Source: a virus
Direction: 5' to 3' (one strand)
IMG/VR virus record: IMGVR_UViG_3300044225_002878
Span: 1 to 43,765 of that record
DNA length: 43,765 nucleotides
Shown: positions 33,228-40,658 of the stretch, in pieces
Layout: each line of letters begins with the position of its first letter
Numbering within the stretch: position 1 is the stretch's first letter
The notes under the pieces: generated by a model
What the model was told of the DNA's origin: nothing
Database searches by the model: none
Seen by the model: the letters and a program-made list of their open reading frames with translations, nothing else
Position numbers and translations under genes: made by a program

Positions 33228-33644
33228 TTAGTGTAGGATTTTTTTCTTAACAGATTTTAAAGGTTCTAAAGCCTCTAGGTATTTTTTAACTTCTTCTTCG
33301 TCAAAGTCTTCACCCAACTCATTATAATCTCTTGCTTCCCAATCGTGAATTTTAAGTTCTTGTTTTTCGCCTTGTTCAAGTTGTCTGTAGTAAAAAGTTT
33401 TTAAACCTTCAGATGCAGACATGATAGTTGTAATTGAATCTTTTCTTACTTTACATATTTTTTGTTCAGTGTAAGGATACAACCATCTTGATAATGTTAA
33501 AGACTCAACAATACCTCGTTTAGTTGCTCTAGGAATTGTTAACATTTTCATTGGATTTTCTATTGATATATAATCACCAACGTCTTTAACAACGTTACAT
33601 ATTACTTCTTCGCCTGAATTAAATTTTATTATTTGTTGTGACAT
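33228..33644 (-). CDS. Sm-like (LSm/Hfq-type) phage protein
   Basis: 138 residues. KFNSGEEVICNVVKDVGDYI followed by SIENPMKMLTIP is the strand order of an Sm1-type small barrel, and the remainder (LTLSRWLYPYTEQKICKVRK, DSITTIMSASEGLKTFYY) is typical of a family found in marine T4-like phages; I recall a structure of an Sm-like protein of putative cyanophage origin. Role in RNA binding is inferred from fold. The acidic C-terminal portion is followed by a basic tail (LKSVKKKILH). Lies between UvsW and gp55. Confidence 0.75.
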   Translation of the reverse strand: MSQQIIKFNSGEEVICNVVKDVGDYISIENPMKMLTIPRATKRGIVESLTLSRWLYPYTEQKICKVRKDSITTIMSASEGLKTFYYRQLEQGEKQELKIHDWEARDYNELGEDFDEEEVKKYLEALEPLKSVKKKILH

Positions 33645-33662
33645 ATGTTTACCTTATCTATT

Positions 33663-35174
33663 TTACAATAAATACAGCGTATCTATTTTATATGTAAAAC
33701 TTTCCTCGTTGTATATATTTATTCTTTCCTCAAAGTGTAATAGTGTGTAATTCTTCTTTCCTTTATATGATAAATCATCGCAGATATCATAAATTAAAAC
33801 GGAATCTTTACTTGTGGACTTACGCAACCCACGGCCAATTGATTGGAGCACACGTATTCTGCTTTTACTTGGACTTGCGAACACGATGTTATTAAGATTA
33901 GGAATATTAATACCAGTAGAGAAAGTACCATATGATGCAATAATGATTGAATTATTTGAATTGTTAACAAGTTCTCTAACCTTCTCTCTATCTTCAGCAC
34001 TTGTGCCTCCATGTACATAATGAGTATTATCACCTTTCATCATATCGTATAATACATTACCATGTTTTTCGACTAACTGAAATAGACATAGAGTGTTGCC
34101 TTTCAATTTTTTACATAAATTAGTGATAAAATTATTTCTTTTATTGTGACTAACAAGAAAATTTATTTCTTCAGAATATTTATGATCCTTTACTTGTTTA
34201 CTTTCATTCTCGTTGTATTTAAGAACGATACAATTTGCATTCAGTTGTGCCAATGTTTTTTTATCCATAAGTTCTTTTGTAGAGATAACTTTTTCTACTT
34301 TTCCAAACAAACCTTCTAATACTAATCTATGTGTTTGTGTTCCGTCAAGTGTTCCTGTAAATCCAAAACGATAAGGACAATCTTCTAATTTTTCCATAAT
34401 GTTAGTTAATGACTTTGCTTTAAATGTATGTGCTTCATCACCAAAGATACACTCATATTGATCAAAATATTTTTTATTAAGTTTATATAAAGATTGCCAA
34501 GTTGATATAACCACAGATTTATCTGTTTGTTTATCATGACCAGAGTAAATTTTATGTATGTTACTTTCAGTCCAACCGTATGAAATAAAATCATTTGTCA
34601 TTTGTTCTACAAGTGAAGTTGTCGGTACTAATATCAATATTTTTTTATTCATCATTCTATAGTAACGCACTAAACAATATATGATATATGATTTACCTGA
34701 CGCAGTAGGTGATAACAATAATCCTCTTGATTTTTCTATTGCTGTGCATATTGCATTGAATTGATAATCTCTGGCATCAAAAGGTATTTTTAATGATTTA
34801 ATAAATCCCTCAACATCTTTTGGATCTATAGATTTATTATCTTTTACATTATCATGTAGAATATATTTTAATTCATTGTTTTTAAAAAAGTCCTCTAGAT
34901 AAGATAATAAACCAACATAAATTTTATTTGTTTTTTGAGAGAATAAACGAATTTTGCCATCCCATATTCTATTACGATATGCTGGCATAAATTTAGCACC
35001 TGGCACTTCAAACTCAAAAAAGGAACTTAGTTCTTTTGAGACATGTGGTTCACATTCAACTTGTAAATGAACATCATTTATTTTGTGAACAAATATTATA
35101 TTTTTATTTCTATCTTGTCTTAACTTCCATTGTATCCAATCGCCGTATCTTGCAGGTTCTTTTTTGTCTAACAT
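33663..35174 (-). CDS. uvsW: UvsW DNA/RNA helicase
   Basis: 503 residues, like T4 UvsW. N-terminal domain with FFEFEVPGAKFMPAYRNRIW and GKIRLF, then SF2 helicase motifs: Walker A SPTASGKS at 155-162, DEAH at 246-249, TGT (motif III), IASYGTFSTGINIPNL (V) and QSIGRGLRKS (VI). It unwinds R-loops and branched DNA, turning off origin initiation and promoting recombination-dependent replication. Three bases after UvsY ends. Confidence 0.96.
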   Translation of the reverse strand: MLDKKEPARYGDWIQWKLRQDRNKNIIFVHKINDVHLQVECEPHVSKELSSFFEFEVPGAKFMPAYRNRIWDGKIRLFSQKTNKIYVGLLSYLEDFFKNNELKYILHDNVKDNKSIDPKDVEGFIKSLKIPFDARDYQFNAICTAIEKSRGLLLSPTASGKSYIIYCLVRYYRMMNKKILILVPTTSLVEQMTNDFISYGWTESNIHKIYSGHDKQTDKSVVISTWQSLYKLNKKYFDQYECIFGDEAHTFKAKSLTNIMEKLEDCPYRFGFTGTLDGTQTHRLVLEGLFGKVEKVISTKELMDKKTLAQLNANCIVLKYNENESKQVKDHKYSEEINFLVSHNKRNNFITNLCKKLKGNTLCLFQLVEKHGNVLYDMMKGDNTHYVHGGTSAEDREKVRELVNNSNNSIIIASYGTFSTGINIPNLNNIVFASPSKSRIRVLQSIGRGLRKSTSKDSVLIYDICDDLSYKGKKNYTLLHFEERINIYNEESFTYKIDTLYLL

Positions 35175-35176
35175 TA

Positions 35177-35605
35177 TTAAACCATTCCAGCTTCAAACTT
35201 TTTCCATTCAATAGCATTTTTAATATCCCACCCTCTTGCCTGTACTGACTTTAGTACATGATCAATATATTTTGTTGTTGTCTCTAAATATATAATTTTA
35301 TTTTCTGCATCAATAATATCTTTATCAGACTCTATGTAAATATGTAAATCATTTTTTAATACTTTAAGATCAAATGGTTTAGTTACATAAATTTTTGCGT
35401 CTGCTTTACCGCCATAGTATTCCCACTTTTCTTTATATAAAACTTTATATTCACCTTTTGCCTTTGCAAGTAAAAAATCAAAGTTAGTTTTGTAATCAAT
35501 AAACTTTGCATACAATTCTTGATTTCTTAAAGACTCTGTGTCTAAGTGATCTTTATCTACGGGTAATTCTTTGTAAACGATTTGTTTTAATTCATCTAAG
35601 GTCAT
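35177..35605 (-). CDS. uvsY: UvsY recombination mediator
   Basis: 142 residues. The C-terminal half ESDKDIIDAENKIIYLETTT followed by RGWDIKNAIEWKKFEAG aligns with T4 UvsY (SADKDVLKVDTSLQYW...RGFAIKHIQDMRAFEAGK). The central EKWEYYGGKADAK matches the YY-x-G-x-x-D segment. It loads UvsX on gp32-covered single-stranded DNA. Upstream is a TTGACT-17-TAGGAT element, though AGGA may instead be the ribosome site. Confidence 0.92.
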   Translation of the reverse strand: MTLDELKQIVYKELPVDKDHLDTESLRNQELYAKFIDYKTNFDFLLAKAKGEYKVLYKEKWEYYGGKADAKIYVTKPFDLKVLKNDLHIYIESDKDIIDAENKIIYLETTTKYIDHVLKSVQARGWDIKNAIEWKKFEAGMV

Positions 35606-35612
35606 AATAAGT

Positions 35613-35641
35613 ATCCTAACATAATATTAACTAAAAGTCAA
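35613..35641 (-). promoter_or_regulatory. Possible sigma70-like promoter for uvsY-uvsW (TTGACT-17-TAGGAT)
   Basis: Minus strand TTGACT (35641-35636), 17-base spacer, TAGGAT (35618-35613) seven bases before ATG 35605, giving a predicted +1 next to the start codon. The AGGA inside the -10 could equally be a Shine-Dalgarno site. A TATAAATA octamer also occurs upstream at 35671-35664 inside the preceding gene. Confidence 0.45.
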
Positions 35642-36223
35642 TTATAATGTGATTATTTCGTAATATTTATATGTAAATTCTGATGTTGCTTTTATGTAAG
35701 TAACATCTGTTTCTTCTTGTGTAAACTCTAACGCTGATAATGTTGTTGGGTATAAATCTTCAAATCTTACTTCAACTAAAGGATTATTTTTATTTGAAAG
35801 TATTGTTAATGTTGCATCTGAAAACATTGGGTTAGCAGGTGTTTGTAGTTGTACTTTACCGATATCGTTAGTAGTATCTTTTCTTGTAACGTTTGATGTG
35901 TTTGATGTTGTACTTCTATGTGTTGCGAATTGTTGTCTTGACTTAGGAAATCCAATCGCTAATAACCAGTTATGTAATTCAATATAATTTTCTAAGTTTT
36001 CTGACACTTGAAACCCTATTGTTAGATTATCAAATGTTAGTTCGTCACCCTGTACAGGTATTGGTTTAAATGGTGTAGGAAATATTGTTTCCCCTAAACT
36101 AATACCAGGTAGATTACAATTAGTTACAAAAAACTCAACTTTAGGTATTTGAGTTATTGTAAATTTAAACTGTGTAGGACTTACGTAGTCCATTGTTGTT
36201 GGTTGTCTTGAAACTGTCGCCAT
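35642..36223 (-). CDS. Tail-tube-like protein (gp19/gp54 fold family), paralogue of gp19
   Basis: 193 residues. FKFTITQIPKVEFFVTNCNL then PGISLGE at about 18-45 parallels FRVTITPPTG...CKASNLPGQTLGE of the gp19 tube protein at 42238-42768, and both have a following FDNLTIGFQV/FETWSTTFIND strand and an Asn/Trp helix. It is therefore a tail-tube-fold protein, perhaps the gp54-type tube initiator or a tail-completion protein. The middle holds a Ser/Thr/Asn-rich insert (RSTTSNTSNVTRKDTTN). It lies alone after the gp23 terminator. Confidence 0.7.
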   Translation of the reverse strand: MATVSRQPTTMDYVSPTQFKFTITQIPKVEFFVTNCNLPGISLGETIFPTPFKPIPVQGDELTFDNLTIGFQVSENLENYIELHNWLLAIGFPKSRQQFATHRSTTSNTSNVTRKDTTNDIGKVQLQTPANPMFSDATLTILSNKNNPLVEVRFEDLYPTTLSALEFTQEETDVTYIKATSEFTYKYYEIITL

Positions 36224-36242
36224 GATATTATTTAGTAGAAAT

Positions 36243-36264
36243 AAAAAAGGGGGCCGAAGCCCCC
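36243..36264 (-). terminator. Strong rho-independent terminator after gp23
   Basis: Minus strand GGGGGC-TTCG-GCCCCC followed by TTTTTTAT: a six-base all-G/C stem capped by the stable UUCG tetraloop plus a T run. It closes the head-gene operon and insulates the next genes from gp23 transcription. Confidence 0.93.
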
Positions 36265-36287
36265 TCTAATTTTTGTTGTAATCGAGA

Positions 36288-37607
36288 TTACATTAAGTTT
36301 GCAACTTTAACTCTTCTGTAATACTTGTTAGTATTTGCAACGATTGTGATCGCTCCATCTTCACCTGCGGCTCTTTGACCTAGGTGGAATGGGTTTGCAG
36401 CGATACCGTATCGAGTTTTAAAGCCAATCTTTGGTTGGAATGTGTTCTCACCAACTGCTCTCACCATTTGTAGTGGAACATATGGGCAATAGAACATACC
36501 AGCATCATAAGGTGATGTACCTTTGTAACCAACAATGTAGTATTGTGAAGCAGATACGTTTGCAGCATATGGATCTACATATACTCTGTATCTACCGTTT
36601 AATACACCAGCGAAAGTTGTTGATGTATCATCTACGTTTAAGTTAGTTGATAATGCAGGTGTGTAATCAAGAACACCAGCCATTTGAAGTGCAGAAGCAA
36701 CATCAGCAGATGTGATGATGATGTTTCCTTTACCTCTACGTGTCTCTTGACCGATTGCGTTTGCATCTCTCTCAAGTCCAAATAAAAGTCCTTTGAACTT
36801 TTCTACAGACCAACGACCGTTTGAGTCTGTGTCTAAGTCAAAGATACCTGCATTTGTTGTATTAACTTGAGCACCTTTTACAGCTGATACATAGATGTTT
36901 CTTATAACTTCTCTGTTAATCTCTGTTAAGATTTCTGCTGATAAGATGTTTGCAAGCTCAGTTTCAGCGTCTAAACCATGGATTGCTTTAAGATCTTGTG
37001 CAAGTTCCATTGTGTACTCTGCTTTTAGAGCTCTTGATACTGCTGTTACAGTATGTTTCTCGATTGAGAATGCCATTTCTGCGAAAGCGTCAGCTGTAGT
37101 ATCACCTAAAGCTTCTGCCTGTGCAGTTGTTTGACCAGTAGCAGATGTGTAAGTTCCAGCAGGTGAATCGTTAAGAACAGCAGGGTTAGTACCTGACTGA
37201 TCACCGGCACCTGTGTCGCCTGCAGCGTCTTGGTTAGAAAGAAATGGAATTTCTTCATCAAATAACGCTTGTGCGCCTGCTTGTGATTTTGCTCTTGCTC
37301 TCATTGCAAAGATAAGACCTGTTGGGCCAGTCATTGGCTGAACACCACAGACATCGTATGCAATAAGGTTTGGCATTGATTGTCTTACTAATGAAATTAG
37401 GATTGGGTCCCAATTGTCAATTGAAGAACCAGTTGCGTTTGTTGGTGCAGCTTCACCTAAGAACGCTCTGTCTTCTCTTAACGCTTTTTCTTGGTTTTCC
37501 AAGATGACAGTAGTAACAGCTCGTCTGTAGGCATCATCGATCTTTGGTAATTCGGGATGCTCAAGGACTGGCTGCCACTTCTCTTGTAAGTTTTGTGTTT
37601 GAAACAT
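36288..37607 (-). CDS. 23: gp23 major capsid protein
   Basis: 439 residues. Gp23-type sequence: LRQSMPNLIAYDVCGVQPM-like VRQSMPNLIAYDVCGVQPMT, GLIFAMRAR, QTTAQAEALGD, AFSIEKHTVTAVSRALKAEY, and KIGFKTRYGIAANPF near the end. A gp21 cleavage site of the (L/I)xE type is present at L50-G51-E52 followed by AAPTN, giving a 52-residue propeptide (65 in T4). Codon usage is visibly more GC-rich than neighbours, as expected for the most expressed gene. GGAG six bases before the ATG. Confidence 0.98.
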   Translation of the reverse strand: MFQTQNLQEKWQPVLEHPELPKIDDAYRRAVTTVILENQEKALREDRAFLGEAAPTNATGSSIDNWDPILISLVRQSMPNLIAYDVCGVQPMTGPTGLIFAMRARAKSQAGAQALFDEEIPFLSNQDAAGDTGAGDQSGTNPAVLNDSPAGTYTSATGQTTAQAEALGDTTADAFAEMAFSIEKHTVTAVSRALKAEYTMELAQDLKAIHGLDAETELANILSAEILTEINREVIRNIYVSAVKGAQVNTTNAGIFDLDTDSNGRWSVEKFKGLLFGLERDANAIGQETRRGKGNIIITSADVASALQMAGVLDYTPALSTNLNVDDTSTTFAGVLNGRYRVYVDPYAANVSASQYYIVGYKGTSPYDAGMFYCPYVPLQMVRAVGENTFQPKIGFKTRYGIAANPFHLGQRAAGEDGAITIVANTNKYYRRVKVANLM

Positions 37608-37630
37608 TTGTCTCTCCTCTTATATCTTAC

Positions 37631-37638
37631 TATTTATT
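37631..37638 (-). promoter_or_regulatory. Possible late promoter for gp23 (AATAAATA, 7/8)
   Basis: Minus strand AATAAATA about 24 bases upstream of the gp23 ATG, partly within the gp22 stop codon region (TAATAAATA). T4 gp23 has its own late promoter, so position fits; the match is imperfect. Confidence 0.45.
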
Positions 37639-39103
37639 ATTTCGCACTCTTGACTGTTCTGCCAATTGCAGACATATAGGCTGCAATTGAACTGTCTTCG
37701 TTCAAGTCCTCTACAGCGGTGCCAGTTTCTACTTCATCATGTGTTTCGGTTTGAACCTTCTGTTTTGGGAAGTAGGATTCTTTAAGTGTATTTAACTTTT
37801 CAGTGTAAACACCCTCTTCAGTGTATTCTACGTCTTGAGCAAGAGACTCAAATTTTTCAATTTCTGTATCGGTTAAATCAGATGTAACATCTTTAATAAC
37901 CTTTTCCTTGATTAGTGATCCGTTAGATTTTTTAGATTCAACAACTTCTTGAATTGTTTTTTCTAACTTTTCTTCTAATTTAGAAATTTTATCAGCTTGT
38001 GCCTCAAGTACATCGTACTTTTCGTCAGGCACATCGATGTAATGATCTTCAAACAATGTTTTTAGACCTGAGATGAAATCTTCAGCGATTTCGCCTTTGA
38101 GACCACGCTCAAGAGCAAGTTCGTTTTCTTTCATCCACTCTTCAACGACATAGTTTAAATAGTTATCAACTTTGTCTGTTAAAGTTTCGTGTACATCAGC
38201 AACTTCAGTTCTTAATTCTGACTGATATTCTTCTTCTAATCTTTTGATCTCTTCTCTGATCTTAGATTTTACAGCAGTTTCAAAAATTGTTGCAGCTTTA
38301 ACTTTAAATTCTTCTGAAAGATTGCTATCAGATGATAGTAATGCGTCAACGTGTTCTTTAACGTTTACAGATGCTAGTCTTTCTTCAGTCTTTGCATCTT
38401 TCTCGTCATCGTTTGGATGACCCATTTCGGAATGATAAGCAGCATGAAGTTTTTCCATTTTGCCTTTAGTCATCTTGTCCATTCCGTTCATCATCTCTTT
38501 ATACATCTCATCTTTGGTCATGTTCATAGCGTTCTTCATGTAAGTTGCATATAATTCAACCATGTCGTCTTTTTTCATAGACTTCATAGCCTTCATCATA
38601 TCCTCTTTCATCTTGTCATGATCCATTTCCTTATGCATACCTTCCATACCACTATCAGCATTCATTTCGTCCTCATCTTTATCGTGAGCGCCAGCTTTTA
38701 GTTTTTTCTTGTCCTCATCGTCTTCATGAGCACCTTCTTTATGGACTTTTTCCATTTTATGGACTTTTTCCATTTTATGCATACCTTCTTTATTCAGATC
38801 GTGCATTCCTTCTTGTTTATGTTTTTTCTCTTTTAATTTTGGTTGAGGTTCTGCTGGAACTTCACCCTTTTGTGCAGGGTCATTAGTAATCTCTTTACCG
38901 GATTTCCCAGCAGCAACAGATGAAGCACCCACTTCAGCAGGTTTAGCACCTTTTTCTACGTTTGTTGCACCATCTTTTGGAGCAGCAACCATAGGATCGC
39001 TTGGGCCAGCATTCTTTTTAGGAGCATCGTGTGCGGCTTCTTCGAGTTCAGCCAAAACTTCCGCTTCTAATTCCTCAATGGTTTTGTCTAGTTCGTTAGC
39101 CAT
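37637..39103 (-). CDS. 22: gp22 prohead core scaffolding protein
   Basis: 488 residues (T4 gp22 has 269), highly charged. N-terminal Ala/Pro/Lys linker (1-95), then a Met/His/Lys-rich region about 98-225 with repeats such as GMHKMEKVHKMEKVH, then a long coiled-coil part (about 235-440) typical of gp22, and a hydrophobic end SIAAYMSAIGRTV that is common in gp22 proteins. Forms the internal core that shapes the prohead and is then degraded by gp21. The Met/His insert is unusual (see findings). Two late promoters sit upstream. Confidence 0.9.
   Translation of the reverse strand: MANELDKTIEELEAEVLAELEEAAHDAPKKNAGPSDPMVAAPKDGATNVEKGAKPAEVGASSVAAGKSGKEITNDPAQKGEVPAEPQPKLKEKKHKQEGMHDLNKEGMHKMEKVHKMEKVHKEGAHEDDEDKKKLKAGAHDKDEDEMNADSGMEGMHKEMDHDKMKEDMMKAMKSMKKDDMVELYATYMKNAMNMTKDEMYKEMMNGMDKMTKGKMEKLHAAYHSEMGHPNDDEKDAKTEERLASVNVKEHVDALLSSDSNLSEEFKVKAATIFETAVKSKIREEIKRLEEEYQSELRTEVADVHETLTDKVDNYLNYVVEEWMKENELALERGLKGEIAEDFISGLKTLFEDHYIDVPDEKYDVLEAQADKISKLEEKLEKTIQEVVESKKSNGSLIKEKVIKDVTSDLTDTEIEKFESLAQDVEYTEEGVYTEKLNTLKESYFPKQKVQTETHDEVETGTAVEDLNEDSSIAAYMSAIGRTVKSAK
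38738..38773 (-). repeat. Two perfect 18-base tandem repeats in gene 22
   Basis: The 18-base unit (plus strand TTTATGGACTTTTTCCAT) occurs twice without mismatch and a third copy begins; it encodes the KMEKVH hexapeptide repeat. In-frame length suggests recent slippage duplication within the Met/His-rich scaffold segment. Confidence 0.9.
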
Positions 39104-39124
39104 GGGGATGTTCTCCTTTTATTG

Positions 39125-39146
39125 TATTTATACATAATTATTTATA
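39125..39146 (-). promoter_or_regulatory. Tandem late promoters (two TATAAATA) for gp22-gp23
   Basis: Minus strand has perfect TATAAATA at 39146-39139 and again at 39132-39125, 14 bases apart, in the 45-base gap before ATG 39103 with AAAAGGAG following. These match the T4 late consensus read by gp55. Confidence 0.75.
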
Positions 39147-39148
39147 AA

Positions 39149-39811
39149 TTAAAGCATTTTAAGAAACTTAGCAAACTCTAGTGCTTGTTCCTTATTTTGT
39201 CTTGCTCTAACTCTTTTGTCAATTCTTTCTTTCATTTCATAAACTTGTGCCTCTACAAGTGATCCATGATCCCAAACCCATTCTTTACCTTCCATGATGC
39301 CCTCTACGAAGGCGGAAGGTGCTGATGGATCTGCAACAATATCACCTGCTGTTGCAAGTTTAAAATCGCTTTTCACATAGTTTACACCACCTTTTTGGTC
39401 TAAACTCCCCATACCTCTTGATGAAACTCCTAATGTTGCACCCTCATCCATAAGTGATTTAACAATCTCACCCATAGGTGTTGACATTATCTTAGCTTCT
39501 CCTATAAAATTATCACCCTCTGGTTTTAGACTTGTAATCATATGTGATACTCTGTCTAAGTTTACAGTTGGACCATCTGGGTGACCAAGTTCACCAAAAG
39601 CTCTATTCTTTTGGATAAACTTTGAGTCATAGTTTTTTACTTCTTTCATAAGAACATCACGTGGGTAAACCCTTCCGTTTCTATTCTTTATGTTAGATTG
39701 CATAAAGATACCTTTTATTTTGTAATCTTTTTTGCCATTATCTTTTTCTTCTATAATATAGTTTGACGTACTAAAGTCATTCGCCTCTGTAATAAGTTTT
39801 ACTGTATTCAT
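39149..39811 (-). CDS. 21: gp21 prohead maturation protease
   Basis: 220 residues, herpes/T4-type serine protease fold. GELGHPDGP carries the catalytic His (H77) and LGVSSRGMG the catalytic Ser (S130/S131 region), as in T4 gp21. Cuts (L/I)xE sites in gp22, gp23 and core proteins during head maturation. The ATG shares a base with the preceding stop (TAATG). The C-terminal ERIDKRVRARQNKE segment is helical and probably removed on activation. Confidence 0.95.
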   Translation of the reverse strand: MNTVKLITEANDFSTSNYIIEEKDNGKKDYKIKGIFMQSNIKNRNGRVYPRDVLMKEVKNYDSKFIQKNRAFGELGHPDGPTVNLDRVSHMITSLKPEGDNFIGEAKIMSTPMGEIVKSLMDEGATLGVSSRGMGSLDQKGGVNYVKSDFKLATAGDIVADPSAPSAFVEGIMEGKEWVWDHGSLVEAQVYEMKERIDKRVRARQNKEQALEFAKFLKML

Positions 39812-40194
39812 TAGCTTAAGTTATCAAACCCCGAAGTCTTTCTAAATTTTAATATTATGAATCCTACTGAAGCAGATCCATTTGTTAATAAAACATCACC
39901 AGTAACACCACTGCCGGCATTGTTTGCTATTGCAGGCAATCCAACTGCTTGTGTATTGAAATGTCCACTACCATTTAATGATAATGCGACAACATTAGAT
40001 GTTGCGTCAAATAAAATATCAGTTGTTGATGCGACTGACCAACTACATGATACTAATGATAATCTAGGATCAGTAGATGCACCTGTTAAGGCAGAAGCGT
40101 CTAAAATACTTGCGGCTGAGTTTGTAGATGTTGTTGTGACTTTGATTACTGTCTCAAAATCTGAATCTCTTAATTCTTGTGTAACTAATGCCAT
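39811..40194 (-). CDS. Small beta-rich protein in the head operon, unknown
   Basis: 127 residues, Ser/Thr/Ala/Val-rich with many predicted strands (VIKVTTTSTNSAASIL, FDATSNVVALSLNG, VGFIILKF). No family recognised. Position between the core genes and gp21 and its composition suggest a head decoration or other virion protein. TAAGGAAAAC precedes the ATG. Structural role is inference. Confidence 0.7.
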   Translation of the reverse strand: MALVTQELRDSDFETVIKVTTTSTNSAASILDASALTGASTDPRLSLVSCSWSVASTTDILFDATSNVVALSLNGSGHFNTQAVGLPAIANNAGSGVTGDVLLTNGSASVGFIILKFRKTSGFDNLS

Positions 40195-40201
40195 GTTTTC
40201 C

Positions 40202-40453
40202 TTACTTTAAAATATCCATTGCTTCATTTTCAAAATAATCGTATAACTGTTTTTCAGGCACACGATACCTTTTCGAAACATCAGATATTGTTTTCTCAAA
40301 ATTATTTAGGAAATTTGAGCCCTTAGTATCAAGCTTTTTAAACAATTCATCTACTGCTTTCTTCATTTTTGGCGCAAGTTTCCGATAAGATTTTGACTTT
40401 TTGTGTTCATCTTTTTCGAAAATAGATGTATATAAGTCGTTAAATTTATTCAT
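40202..40453 (-). CDS. Small helical core-type protein (gp68 position)
   Basis: 83 residues from MNKFNDLYTSIFEKDEHKKS; AAGG lies just upstream within the gp67 gene, and codons further upstream (frame open to 40543) lie inside gp67. Lys-rich helices, then FLNNFEKTISDVSKRYRVPE and KQLYDYFENEAMDIL. In T4-like phages gp68 prohead core follows gp67, so this is a positional candidate; sequence identity to T4 gp68 is not evident. Eight-base overlap with gp67. Confidence 0.6.
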   Translation of the reverse strand: MNKFNDLYTSIFEKDEHKKSKSYRKLAPKMKKAVDELFKKLDTKGSNFLNNFEKTISDVSKRYRVPEKQLYDYFENEAMDILK

Positions 40454-40658
40454 CATCCTTTTCTTCTGGTTGTGTTTCAGGTTGTGTTTCGTTTTCAGTT
40501 TCGTCAGGTAAGTGATTTTTGACAAAACTTTGTGCAACTTCAACTTTTTTTGTTTCTATTGCGTCTGCAATCTTATCTTTCATAGTTCCTTTAAATGCAT
40601 CTTCAGCATCTAATGTCTTTCCTTTTGCAAGTGCGTCAACTACATCTTTACTGCTCAT
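40446..40658 (-). CDS. 67: gp67 prohead core protein
   Basis: 70 residues from ATG 40658, spaced six bases from AAGGAG. ALAKGKTLDAEDAFKGTMKD, KIADAIETKKVEVAQSFV and an acidic tail mirror T4 gp67 (AARKLFAEAMAARTIDLIKE...KIAIARNFL plus an acidic run). An internal prohead core component cut by gp21. Overlaps the end of gene 20 by eleven bases, the gene order seen in T4 (20-67-68-21-22-23). Confidence 0.8.
   Translation of the reverse strand: MSSKDVVDALAKGKTLDAEDAFKGTMKDKIADAIETKKVEVAQSFVKNHLPDETENETQPETQPEEKDDE

Noticed and set aside
40454-40543. Upstream extension of the gp68-position gene to 40543
   Set aside because: The extra codons are antiphase translation of gp67; the internal ATG near 40453 has AAGG upstream.
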